From Tachypleus tridentatus (lineage: Eukaryota; Arthropoda; Merostomata; Xiphosura; Limulidae), in assembly GCF_004210375.1 (NCBI RefSeq), contig NC_134830.1, positions 65,822,326-65,886,325 on the forward strand: 64,000 nt of DNA. The letters are read 5' to 3'. Made by a program: the position numbers and the translations under genes. Every line of letters begins with the position of its first letter. Within the stretch, counting starts at the first letter, position 1. Positions 35,927 to 47,132 of this stretch are shown piece after piece. The notes under the pieces were generated by a model, which worked only from the letters and a program-made list of their open reading frames with translations, was not told where the DNA came from and did no database searches.

Positions 35927-38900
35927 GGCTTTTTACTTACACTTTTCAATAATATAAATATACACTGTGTTTTTGTTGGGCTTGAGATTCTTCTAGAGTC
36001 GGTGCCTGTGACTCTTTTGCGATAAATTCAACGATAAATGGAAAAGATGCACTCCACTTGCTAACAAATTAATATATATATTCGGAACAAGTTTAACGAA
36101 TGTACAACAAATTCATTACACTATAGAGATAATAAAGATATTATAAACAATATATGATTATCTTCTTCTCACAGGTGCTTTTAAACTTATTCAATTCTTT
36201 AAAATTTCTGTTGATAAGCCTCACTACCTTTCCTCATTTCTGCGACACTAGTATTTTCTTCATAATTGAGTTACAATTGCAATGCGAGTTACCAAAGTAG
36301 TACAATGGTCTTTAGGCAACCTTTGGTTTCCTTTCTTCAAAATGGCATTTGTTCTTTTTGCTAAGGTAGACTTATTATGATTAAAAAACATTGAAACCAC
36401 GCTTTGACGGGAAGAAATTTTCTTCCTTTCCTTCTGTTGGTATTACTGTAACATATTAAACGTTAATTTTATGATATTCCTCAGGTCCAATCTATCGTAG
36501 TTTACTTCACGTTGAACGTTTCCTTGGCAGTAACTTTACCCACTCTGCTATTGACTTTTTTTGTCTGCTGCTTTGCCCTCATATCATGCTATTTATATAT
36601 TTATTACTTAATCGTCTCTCAGCTATGTTGTCGACATCTGTGACTTACAAACACGACTTTCACTAATCTTCTGCTTTTAACTCTCTTACGATTAAATCAA
36701 CAACAACAAATAAACAATCGTAAAATATCCATCACCATAAAAACTAATTAATATCTACACTTAACAGTGTTTTTTATCATGGTAATAATAGAAGTCACCA
36801 ACAATTAGAGATTAGAGAACTTTGTACGTAGCAGATGTTATAGTGAAAGAATGAAAGGTGAAAAATAAGGAGAGAAAAAGGAATGGTTGATCCACTACTG
36901 GAAAGGTCTTTATTAGATTGTGCTATGTTAAAAAAACAACTAAATACTGACCTTACTTAAATTTAAGGTTCGAATCCGTCAGATTGGGAACTATTACATA
37001 TAGTAATTGATTACACGTTTTTCTATTCATATTGAGGGCAAATTTTTCCTTCATAGAAAAAAAAAAGCATCTAACAAAATACGTATTTCCTATTAAGCAA
37101 TAGGTAGCTCTTGTGATGGGACATTAACACAAAATAAAATATTGCGGAGTAAAATTAGCACATGCTCTCCACTAAGATTACTATGTTTGAAGTTAAAATC
37201 AAGAAAGACTTGAATATTTTTAAATATACGAAATATGTATAATATAGGATAATGAGACACTGAAGTGGCGGTGAATTACTGTTTGATACCATATTCCATT
37301 GTTGTAGGAAGGTAATTGTTGTAAGAGTATCTTTGAAAATTCCAACATTCCAATAAACCAATTTGAGCCTTAAATTTTATTTTTTATTCATTAAACATTT
37401 TATAATATCCTAATACTTAAAACATAATCTGGATACCCAGCAATGCTTGTTTCAAATGTATATGTTTTTTTCTATATTAATTTTCTATAAAATATTGCAG
37501 ATATAGATTATTGTATATTAAATCTTATATACTAACTGTACGTTAAGACGAACAATTAAAATGCAGAAAACAATTTACCAAATTTCTTAAATTAAGATAT
37601 TTAACGTTTTAGCATAGGAAATCACTGAAACTAAAGTGAATTAATAAGTACGTAACTCTCGAAAATATATTACACTAATAATGTATGATATCTGAAAACA
37701 TAGTAAGATGAATTTTAGAATATTATCTATGTTCAGGCCTCCCCTTGGATCATACTTTACGTATATAAAGCAATGGAACTGAAATGTGTAAATATAATAT
37801 TAATTTTATAATAATGTGTAAATGCCTTTGGCCTTCTGATATTTTACTTTCTCTTTAAACATTTTATTAAAGAAGTAAAACAAGGAACTTCACCACACTT
37901 TCACAGTTAAGCCATAATTAATTTTCTTTAGTTGACATACTTGGTAAGATATTTCTTCACTATGTCAGCTGTTTTCATAATGTTTACATATGAAATTCTT
38001 TTCTACAAAATATGTAAGATTACCTTGACACTCTTCCTTTTTATGCTTTTTTTCTGGTAACTTTATAACCATTTCCTTCACTAATAATAAATAATTGTCA
38101 TTCCAATGTTTGTAATATTGTTATACTACGTAAATGATATAACGATTCCTATGTTTTCAGGATCATTTATTTCGATACTGAACTAAACTGAGTATAAGTT
38201 CAGTGTCACTATTGTGACACGTGACGTCAAACAGGAATCGTATTATTGATCTCTAAACTGTTGGATGTAATCACATTAAATATAAGTTTATCCAAGTGAT
38301 GTTTGATTGTTTTATAATAATTTCACTTTTTCTTACAGTATTTCTTTTCATTTAATAATACTATTCTAATTTACTTATATATATATATATATAGTTTATT
38401 TATTTTTGTTGTTCTAACTAAGAAAATAAAATAAATATATAAGTTGCAAATTGATGTCGATTAGCACCGTTGTGTGTTTTTATACAACACCTAATTGAAC
38501 ACTTTATCATATTGTAAGCAAGGTTCCTTGTGGCATATAACTAAACATTGTCCATCCAAACTAAGAAAAACTCCACTTAAACATGCTACCTTCAATAGCC
38601 TTCAGTGAGACAGTGATAAGTCTGCCGTACAAGAAATTGGGTTTAAACACCCACGGTAAGGAAAGAAAATACAGCACACTGTAGTTTCTAATTATCTATT
38701 ACTAAATAAACAAAGATAAACCGAAGTGGTTTCAAAAAGGAATCTTCAAATGTAAGGAATGAACGTCTAACAATAAAAAGGCGGTTTTAGTGATTTTCAA
38801 ATTTAAAAAAATAGTGAACTTATTCAAAGAAGTGCAATTAACCTTAGGACACGAATAAATGTTTTGAGAGAGGTTTTTTCTATAAGGGAGCAATGAGTGA

Positions 38901-39072
38901 GTATTTTCATAATTCTGATCAACCTGCATTAGCTCATGTTCTTCAGGATCATACCAGTATATCAAGTAACGTTTCGGTTGTGATCAAATATATAACTCAC
39001 ATATCGCTCAATGTGTACTACACTTAGTTCTACTTTAGAAAACTAATAAAATTAACATTTCATGTACATATG
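35927..39072. other. Intergenic stretch downstream of the transporter
   Basis: No supported gene or recognised element. Contains a (TA)n tract at about 38375-38393, and a TGTCAC/GTGACA hairpin beside a TGACGTCA octamer near 38205-38230. Confidence 0.5.
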
Positions 39073-40666
39073 TATAGTCATGTGAAAAAGTTAGGACACC
39101 CTATGAAAGCTTGTGTATTTTTGTAACATTCTTGGATATATAGATATTTAATCTCTATTTCAACAATACTGAGAGATTATAGAAATATAACTAAACACGT
39201 AAAACTGAAGAAAAGACTTTTCAAGATTTTCTGTAAATGTAATTGTACAAAAATGCATATTATACATGAGGAAAAAGTTAGGACACCCCCACATTTACTG
39301 CCACTTAAAATGGCTCAACTCACATATAGGTGTATCACACCAAGTGCACATGATAAGAAACCTATTTAAACCTTAGACATTTAATTTGGTGTGCTCCTGA
39401 CTATTAAAGTGAGAGTGAGCACCATGGTGAGAGCAAAAAACCTGTCTCAGGCCCTCAGAAAGAAAATTGTAGCAGCTTATAAGTCTGATAAGGGATTTAA
39501 AAAGATCCCAAGAGATTTTGAAATCAGCCATTCCACTATCCGAAAAATAGTCAACAAGTGGAGGGCTTTCAAAACAACTGCCAACATGCCCAGATCTGGT
39601 CGTCCAAGCAAGTTCACCCCGAGAGCAGACCGAAAGATACTAAAAGAAGTCTCCAAACACCCTAACACGTCATCACGGGACCTACAGCAGGCTCTGGCTA
39701 CTGTTGATGTGAAAGTGCATGCCTCTACAATCACAAACAGACTGCACAAGTTTAACTTGCATGGGAGGTGTGCAAGGATGAAACCTTTGTTCTCTAATAG
39801 AAACATCAAGGCTGGATTAAAGTTTGCCAGAGAGAATGGAGACAAAGACAAGGACTTCTGGAATAATGTTCTTTGGACAGATGAGTCCAAAACTGAATTA
39901 TTTGGACACCATAAAAAAGAACACGTTTGGCGTAAACCAAATACAGCATCCCAGGAAAAGAACCTCATACCAACTGTGAAGCATGAAGGTGGAAGTGTCA
40001 TGGTTTGTGGCTGCTTTGCTGCAGCAGAACCTGGACAGCTCACAATCATAGAATCCACCATGAATTCTACTGTGTATCAGAGGGTGCTTGAGGATCATGT
40101 GAGACCATCTGTACGAAAATTAAAGCTGAAGCGGAACTGGACCCTGCAACACGACAATGACCCAAAACATACCAGTAAATCCACCAAGGACTGGCTGAAA
40201 ACTAAGAAATGGAGAATCCTGGAATGGCCGAGTCAAAGCCCAGATCTTAATCCCATTGAGATGCTGTGAGGTGACTTGAAACGGGCTGTACATGCAAGAA
40301 ACTCCTCAAACATCTCAGAGCTGACGGAATTCTGTTTTGAGGAATGGGGAAAACTTTCTTCAGATCGATGTCAGAGACTGGTAGATGACTATAAGAAGCG
40401 TCTCACTGCAGGTATTTCAGCCAAAGGGGGTAACACTAGCTATTTGGGGTAGGGTGTCCTAACTTTTTCCTCAGTTAAAAATGCATTTCTGAAGAATTAC
40501 ATTTACAGAAGATCTTTAAAAGTCTTTTCTTCAGTTTCAATTGTTTAGTTATATTCCTCTAATCTCTCAGTATTGTTTAAATTGAGATTAAATATCTGTA
40601 TATCCAAAAATGTTACAAAAATACACAGGCTTTCATAGGGTGTCCCAACTTTTTCACAAGACTGTA
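39073..40666 (+). mobile_element. Tc1-family DNA transposon, nearly intact, IR/DR type
   Basis: A 1594-bp element bounded by TA dinucleotides. The two 216-bp terminal repeats (39073-39288 and 40451-40666, inverted) are about 90% identical by eye. Each carries the motif GGACACCC preceded by AAAAAGTT at both its outer and inner edge, the IR/DR arrangement known from Sleeping Beauty-like Tc1 elements. One transposase gene fills the middle. Terminal repeats that still match closely and a nearly open gene suggest insertion more recent than the surrounding decayed repeats. Confidence 0.93.
39424..40452 (+). pseudogene. Tc1-type DD34E transposase with one in-frame stop
   Basis: 343 codons from ATG to TAG, the usual Tc1 length, interrupted only by TGA at codon 282 (40267-40269), where the family has Trp (IE.LW motif). 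Domains: paired-like HTH about residues 5-50, basic GRPSKF linker about 59-64, second HTH about 66-125, DDE domain from about 140. The catalytic triad is visible: D153 in LWTDES, D244 in QHDNDPKH and E279 in SPDLNPIE, 34 residues apart, at the positions I recall for Sleeping Beauty. The stop falls three residues after the catalytic Glu and removes the last ~61 residues. The Met in the ACCATGGTG context was preferred to an in-frame ATG at 39391. Confidence 0.92.
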
Positions 40667-41341
40667 AGTACTTTTCTAAAACTATTTCAAAAAAATATAA
40701 ATAAAAATTAAAGTAAATGTTTATTATTATATCATGAGTTGTACTAAAGTAACTAAATATAACAATATGTTTATGTTTTAATGAACGATATTCGTATAAC
40801 ACGCTCATTTATTTAGTGATGTGATTTAAATAATGATTTCGATAATTATCCGGTATCTAAGAACATTGTGTTATAAATTCTAATTACTTGTAATACAGAG
40901 TAGTGCGTATTAGAAAATTATTATCATATTAAAGCTATTATTTTCTACAATGGCTAATATATTTAACTCTTTTTTAACATTAACTTTACAATTAAAAATC
41001 ATCATTTACTTTTAAATGGGATCAATATTTATCTTTTCGTTTTTTTATCAGACTTCAACTTTACAAGATTTTGCAATAATCACGTATCTTCATGTGCCAA
41101 CAATACACAAAACTCTATCGAATTTTCCTAAAAATCGTTCTTTTTCCATAGCAGCAGCGAAAAGCAGAAATTCTGTTTTTAGCAATATGTCTGAAGTTGA
41201 TATTTCGTGCTGCTAAATGTCTTTAAAACTGCGTGCAGTTAGGTGTAAGGACCAGTCTATCTGTCATGCATTATTTGGTCTTCACGTTTAATGTATGTAT
41301 ATTGTATAATGTATATACTAGGAGACATTCTCATCCAGTGG
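40667..41341. other. Intergenic stretch
   Basis: AT-rich, no gene or recognised repeat. A 66-codon open frame at 41016-41216 has no recognisable features. Confidence 0.5.
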
Positions 41342-41622
41342 CATGGATGATGGCCAAGCGTGTTAAGGCGTGCGACTCATAATCTGAGGGTCGCGAGTTC
41401 ACATCCCCCTCGCGCCAAACATGCTCGCCCTTTCAGCCATGGGGGCGTTATAATGTGACGGTGAATCCCACTATTCGTTGGTAAAAGAGTAGCCCAAGAG
41501 TTGGCGGTGGATGGTGATGACTAGCTGCCTTCCCTCTAGTCTTACACTGCTAAATTAGGGACGGCTAGCACAGATAGCCCTCCAGTAGTTTGGGCGAAAT
41601 TCAAAACCAAACAAACAAACAA
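41342..41622 (+). repeat. Full-length tRNA-derived SINE (family A) with target duplication
   Basis: Complete copy ending in (AAAC)n. Flanked by the 11-bp direct repeat TCATCCAGTGG at 41331-41341 and 41623-41633. The head begins GATGATGGCCAAGCG-like sequence, slightly altered from GGCCTGGCATGG. Confidence 0.92.
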
Positions 41623-41859
41623 TCATCCAGTGGTGTCACTTATGTACACAGAAATGATATCACGCTGACTTATCACAAGTACATACAGAACATAATTCGA
41701 TATTCCAGGAAGATATCGATCTCAAACTTCCACCAACTGTGGTCTTGAAGGGAAAGATAACTATGAAACAATGACAACAATGACTTGGAATGCATAATAT
41801 TCCGGTAAAATATCACTAAAATTATATGAGCTAATGTAATAAAATGAAAGGGTCGTTTT

Positions 41860-42245
41860 CACCAAAGTTATTTTTCTAAAGTTGAACAGTTCATAATGTT
41901 AGAAATCTATAAACGTTCATGGTCAAATATCTGTAGTTTACCGATTAGTAAGCGGTTATCACAATTATAGCTTCGAGGTTTACAATAAAAGTGACTGTAG
42001 TAAACCAGCAATATTAAACCGTCTCTCCTTGTGTTGCGATTTATAAACATTAAAGAGAGGTTTTTGAAAGCTGATTTTGAAACATTAGTGATACTTTACA
42101 TACACATACCGTACATTGTTGATTCTTACGCTCCAAAATCTTCTGCACATTTAGAGAATAGTCGGTACTTTCGCAATTCTCATTTAACAATATAATCACA
42201 AGCATTTATAAATGTACATTAAACTGAAACAAACGTAGATTACTA
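41860..42245 (+). repeat. Dispersed ~0.8-kb noncoding repeat, copy 4 (3' half)
   Basis: Carries GAAATCTATAAACGTTC, then GTTATCACAATTATAGCTTC and TTGATTCTTACGCTCCAAAAT, as in copies 1 and 3. The 5' half is missing or too diverged to see. Confidence 0.55.
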
Positions 42246-44007
42246 AATTCGATAGATTTAACATTAAATATTAAATCCGTTACAGCGATGGGTTTCGCCT
42301 ATTTGTATTCGTGATAGAATGTGAATCAATGGAGCGGGAAGATAGTCGTGTAGGGTTGAATATGATCCGCATTTGCACCTATATGTGAGTTATAAAAATG
42401 ACAGTAAATCTTATAATTCTGTTAAAAGAGCAGAACATAGTCGCTGTGAAGGGGGGAGCGAATGTTTCTAATGACTACCTTTTTTGTTCAATAGATCTAA
42501 ATTAGAACCAACTGTATCTGAACCTTTAAGGTAATTGATTTGTTCTTTTCTCCAACGTGCGTGTAGGTATGATCATGTTTAAAATTTCCAGCATCATTTG
42601 AACACATGTGACCTGATAAAATTACGACTGCTCACAAATAGGATGTATTGAGCTATTTTATACCATATTTGATTATCTTCAATTGACTGAACTTGAATGG
42701 TCTGTTCTACATTTGTAAAAAAATGGAAAAAGAAAAGAAGACTAAAATACATCTTTCACAGTTTCTTCTTTCACAGCTATGTTAAGTTTGTAACTAGTGG
42801 AGAAGAAAAACAGCATATCATTGAAACGTATATTTCTTTATACCCTGCCGACGATACCTTTCAATTAGATACTAGAGTTAAGTTTCCAGTTTTTAAATGT
42901 TATTAAAATTGCTCATATCGCAATAAATTAACCCTGAGCTTTCAGGAGCGCTCGATTATGTATATATACTACTCATAGTTTAGTAAAAGTATTACTATCT
43001 CAGTGGTACTGCTGTTTATAAGTACTTTGTGTTTTTAATATTTCTTCTGACGATGAATTAATTTATGCTTGCAGCTCGTGGTTCATAATTCTTGTTCGTG
43101 TTTTTCTTGAACTCAGAGAGAGAGAGAGAGAGAAAAAGTCATCATAGCATTCCACAACACCTTAAGGATAACAGTGAATATTTAAATAAGAAGTGAAGTA
43201 TAGAAAGATATACGTTGGTACTTTGAATGAGAACAACAATATGATTGTACAAGTAAAAAACTATTTCAAACAAATATGTAATACTCGTATTTTGTATTGC
43301 GTTTCTTTTTAACTCTTTTCTCTTGTATCTATTCAGATTACTGCTTTTTCCGTTAAAACAAAGAAAAATACATTAAATTAAATAATGGGTCCGGTTGAAT
43401 AACGTCTTATTTATGGTTAAATAAACTCTAACATAAAATATTTTAAATACATGACCAGTGCGGATGTTTTGATTGCAATTATGTTTTTCTTTTATATTGA
43501 TTTGATTGATTGATTTTAATTAAGCAAAAAGCTACACAATTGGCTTGCCATACTTTGCCCTCCCGCACGTGTATTGACCTGATTTTTAGTGATGTGCGTC
43601 CGCAGCCGCAGACATACATACCGCTGTATCACTACGAACATTTATTTTATGTAAACGAAAAATATTTATGAAACTTCTTTAAGCATAAATTAACGTATCC
43701 GTTATCGTTGTGATTTACAATATATTACATCTGATACTGACCTGGACGATTATCATCTATAGTCCTTTTGTAGTGATGAGACACTGTCGCAGATACTAGG
43801 CTGATGTTACCATATAAAATAGGCCAGATTTAGAAAGTTCAAAATTAGAGTTTTAAAAGCTTCACCTTTGTGTCCATTTATACTAATAAAATATCCGGTG
43901 TGTATTTGTGGTAGTCAGTTAGCAACATAGCTGCAAGAGAAAACAGCGCATGCTAAACGAATTATGAATATATACATATACCTCGGTATTTTGTTTTCTG
44001 AAAAATA
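42246..44007. other. Intergenic stretch
   Basis: No supported gene. Holds an (AG)n microsatellite at about 43115-43133 and a family-C SINE (separate entry). Confidence 0.5.
43528..43640 (-). repeat. tRNA-derived SINE (family C), minus strand, diverged
   Basis: AAAAAGCTACACAATTGGCTT at the tail side and GCCGCAGACATACATACCGCTG at the head side, the inverse of CAGCGGTATGTCTGCGG. Confidence 0.55.
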
Positions 44008-44288
44008 GGGCCTGGCATGCCCTAGCGCGTAAGGCGTGCGACTCGTAATCCGAGGGTCGCGGGTTCGCACCCGCGTCGCGCCAAACATGCTCGCCCTCCC
44101 AGCCGTGGGGGCGTTATAATGTAACGGTCAATCCCATTCTTCGTTGGTTAAAAGAGCAGCCCAAGAGTTTGCGATGGGTGGTTATGACTAGCTGCCTTCC
44201 CTCTAGTCTTACACTGCTAAATTAGGGACGGCTAGCACAGATAGCCCTCGAGTAGCTTTGTGCGAAATTCCAAAAAAAAAAAAAAAAA
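44008..44288 (+). repeat. Full-length tRNA-derived SINE (family A)
   Basis: GGGCCTGGCATG head, CGCGGGTTCGCACCC B box, complete body, then an A-rich tail of about 18 A. Possible imperfect target duplication TCTGAAAAATA / TCTCAAAAATA. Confidence 0.9.
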
Positions 44289-45008
44289 TCTCAAAAATAT
44301 TTTGTTCTTTGATTTTGCTCTTCAACACTTAAGCAGTAAAATAAGAGAATATGCTGCCATCTGTCGTTTAGTACAACAAATTATTAACAAATAAGAATTT
44401 AATAACAAGAACAATTTTGTAACAACTGGTTTTCCTTTTATACGTAAGACAAGCATAAAAATATTCGAATTTATTTTACTGGCAGAACTGTTTACATTCA
44501 ACTATTTGTTTGTTTGTATTTCTCAGTTTCGGAATGCTAGCATTTTGTTTAAAGTCTTTATTATCCGTGCAGAGAAAAAACAAATTTGAAACAAGGCCAA
44601 ATATGGTTTTTCGCTAACGGGTAATAAATAACGACTTTTATTCAAAAATTTAAAAAACTACATTAAACAATATAATTAATGCAAAACTTTATTTAATTAT
44701 TTTATAAAAATCATTTCTAAACGAACTATGCATCTGTGAGTTTCACTAGAGAGGAGAGGAAATATTTAATAACAGTATCACAAAATATAATCGGTATTTT
44801 CCATCACAGACTCGTAACGTTGGTAAATTAATATGTAAAATTATACACTGATTCTTATCAACGTTAAAAACTACTTTTAGTTACCAGAATTCGTCCCTCT
44901 TACCGAGGCCTTCGTCGGACAGTTTAACTGTAGAACTTCGTTTAAAAATAGTATTGAGGCAAGTGACACCTGGTATCAAAGTTATTAGCTACATAGAATT
45001 ATGATGAA
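44289..45008. other. Intergenic stretch
   Basis: Nothing recognised. Confidence 0.5.
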
Positions 45009-45016
45009 ATCTATAA

Positions 45017-45198
45017 CAGTGGTTCCCAACCTTTTTATGCCCCGCACTCCTAAAAAATTTTAATATGTTCTCGCACCCCTCACAGTAATTATTTATTTAA
45101 TAAAGGTGAAGGTGGTCAAAACAAATGTTATCTTGCATCCCCTGGAACGCTACCTCGTACCCCCAAGCGGTGCGAGCACCCCTGGTTGGGAACCACTG
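45017..45198. mobile_element. hAT-type MITE with perfect TIRs and 8-bp target duplication
   Basis: 182-bp element starting CAGTGGTTCCCAACC and ending with its exact inverse complement (15 bp), flanked by the perfect 8-bp direct repeat ATCTATAA (45009-45016 and 45199-45206). CAGTGGTTC-type termini and 8-bp duplications are hallmarks of the hAT superfamily. It is too short to code for a transposase, so it must have been mobilised in trans. The perfect flanks indicate a fairly recent insertion. Confidence 0.93.
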
Positions 45199-45239
45199 AT
45201 CTATAATAATGTTATAGTACTGTTTCTTGTATGCTCATG

Positions 45240-45550
45240 TAATTACTTCACATGGTGTAGTCTGACCTTCATCAAAATTGGTATGCAGGTTCTTTAGGTC
45301 CATGTATGGGTACATATGAATTTTTCAGTTTTACAGTTTTATGGGCGTTTTTTTATCAATGCTTCGCCCCCTATATTATATATGTCACCAAAATCGATAA
45401 GGCAGTTCACTTGTTCCACGCGAATATACATGCAAATTTGTAATTTCACATTTTGTATTTTGCGGTTTTTATGGGCATTTTTTTTACAGTTATATATAAT
45501 GGAAGCGACTTAATGTCCCAAGTAACCTTTCATTAATCATGAAATTTCAT
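45240..45550. repeat. Second locus of the ~120-bp AT-rich repeat unit
   Basis: CTTCATCAAAATTGGTATG, AGGTCCATGTATGGG, ATACATGCAAATTTGTAATTT and CACATTTTGTATTTTGCGG recur in the same order as at 4846-5200. Confidence 0.55.
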
Positions 45551-47013
45551 AAATTCCTTTCATGAAACGGGTACTCTAGTTATCATAGCACATAAATCAA
45601 ATACTTCGATATAATAAATATAAAGAAAATACAGTTATATGTATTACATAGAGAAAACCAAATAAAGGAATTTTACATACTTGAAATAATACATTGCAAA
45701 ATTAGTTTTAATTTTACGTCAAAACCATAAAGATATTGTGTTTGTTTCTATTTCTAAATATCGCCTTTGATTATAAATTGCAAAATGGGTTGAATAATTT
45801 GGCTACTAAGAGAGTTATTAGTTAGTTATATTAATCAAACAGAGACTGAGCTAGAGTTTAGGTTTTATTCTGTACTGTTATTGTTTTATTATTATTTTTT
45901 AAAAGAAACCACGCATAAAAGTTTTAAAATTCATATTATTATTTTCACCAATAACGTAAAAAAAACATTTTTACCAACAGATTTTTAAAATATCACACAT
46001 AAGAGTATTAGAATTCATATTATTGGTGGAAATTATTGTTTATATCTTCGAACTTATTTCATATTTACAGGATGTTAGAAAACAGTATGTCTTTCTTTTC
46101 AGTATTAGTATATTTATGCGCTTTACATGTTACATGAAACGTGAAATTTTGATCCTTTCTGTTCAAAAATGGCCAAACGTCGGCCTTCTGTTCAAATAAT
46201 ATCTGAACAACGCCGAGTAAGGAAAGATAATTCAAAATATAGAAGCCTGAAACGATTAGTATTTGGATTCAACAGTGGTTAATTATTGTCTTGATATGAT
46301 TTGAAAAATAAGTTTGTTTAATAATATATGTTAAGAGTATTTTCATTGCAAACGTTATGTATCAAATACGTTGCCACATTTATGATAAAGTAATTGTAAA
46401 TTACAGTATATACGCTATATGTATATACGCAGGTATATAGTTTGAAATCTTATTTTAGGTTTAACCTTTTCGTTTTTCGCTACAACATTACGATTAAGCC
46501 TTATATACAATAACTGATACACTAATTGTATGTTTAGAAGGCCAATTTCACCATTTGCTGGAACTATGATATTAAAATATCCATCCATGGAATATCTCAA
46601 ACTAATTACATTATTTGAAATATTTACAACCATGAAAGGTTCAGAAAATTCTATCATTTTCAAAGGTAATGTAAATTAATTAAAATATCCTTTAAAATCA
46701 ATCAATTGGAACATCTGTAGAAAGTTATTCTTTTAATGTGTTTTAAAGCTTTGTTAAAATTTCAGCAAGTAACTAACGATAACAGTTTTCAACTTTCCGT
46801 TGTGTACATTTTCAACAAAATTAGCATAAAAAGTGTTATTGCTCACATATTACGAACTGGATCTATTAACCATATTTGACCTAATCTTTTCACGTGCAGA
46901 ATTCGTGTTACACTATCATAAAAATGCGTGTTTCTAATTATAAAGTGGTCCTGTCACACATCTCAATATTACCACAAATCACTTCGATTCACGACACATT
47001 ATGCAAAGTTACT
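45551..47013. other. Intergenic stretch
   Basis: No supported gene. A 37-residue basic open frame (46169-46282) is noted as a low-confidence candidate in its own entry. Confidence 0.5.
46169..46282 (+). CDS. Small basic open frame, unrecognised (candidate only)
   Basis: ATG to TAA, 37 residues starting MAKRRPSVQIISEQRRVRKD, less AT-rich than its flanks. The CGA|gtaagg within it resembles a splice donor, so it could instead be a first coding exon of 16 codons. No downstream partner exon was found. No family recognised; chance is a real possibility. Confidence 0.15.
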   Translation: MAKRRPSVQIISEQRRVRKDNSKYRSLKRLVFGFNSG

Positions 47014-47132
47014 CGCCCTCCGCTAATACAGCGGTATGTTTTCGGATTTACAACGCACAATCAGGGGTTCGATTCCCCGCGGTGGGCTTAACAGATAGCC
47101 CGACGTGGCTTTGCTATAAGAAAACACAACAC
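47014..47132 (+). repeat. tRNA-derived SINE (family B)
   Basis: CGCCCTCCGCTAATACAGCGG head, GGGGTTCGATTCCCC B box and CCCGACGTGGCTTTGCTATAAG tail region with a short A/C tail. Two overlapping open frames here are by-products. Confidence 0.78.

Noticed and set aside
38205-38230. TGACGTCA octamer with adjacent TGTCAC/GTGACA hairpin as a cAMP-response-type element
   Set aside because: No promoter or gene start is visible nearby, and an isolated 8-mer is weak evidence.
39477-40061. 194-codon minus-strand open frame
   Set aside because: It is the antisense shadow of the Tc1 transposase gene.
43115-43133. (AG)n, and (TA)n tracts at 38375-38393 and 59531-59548, considered as possible arrays
   Set aside because: Ordinary microsatellites. 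No spaced direct repeats of CRISPR type occur anywhere in the window.
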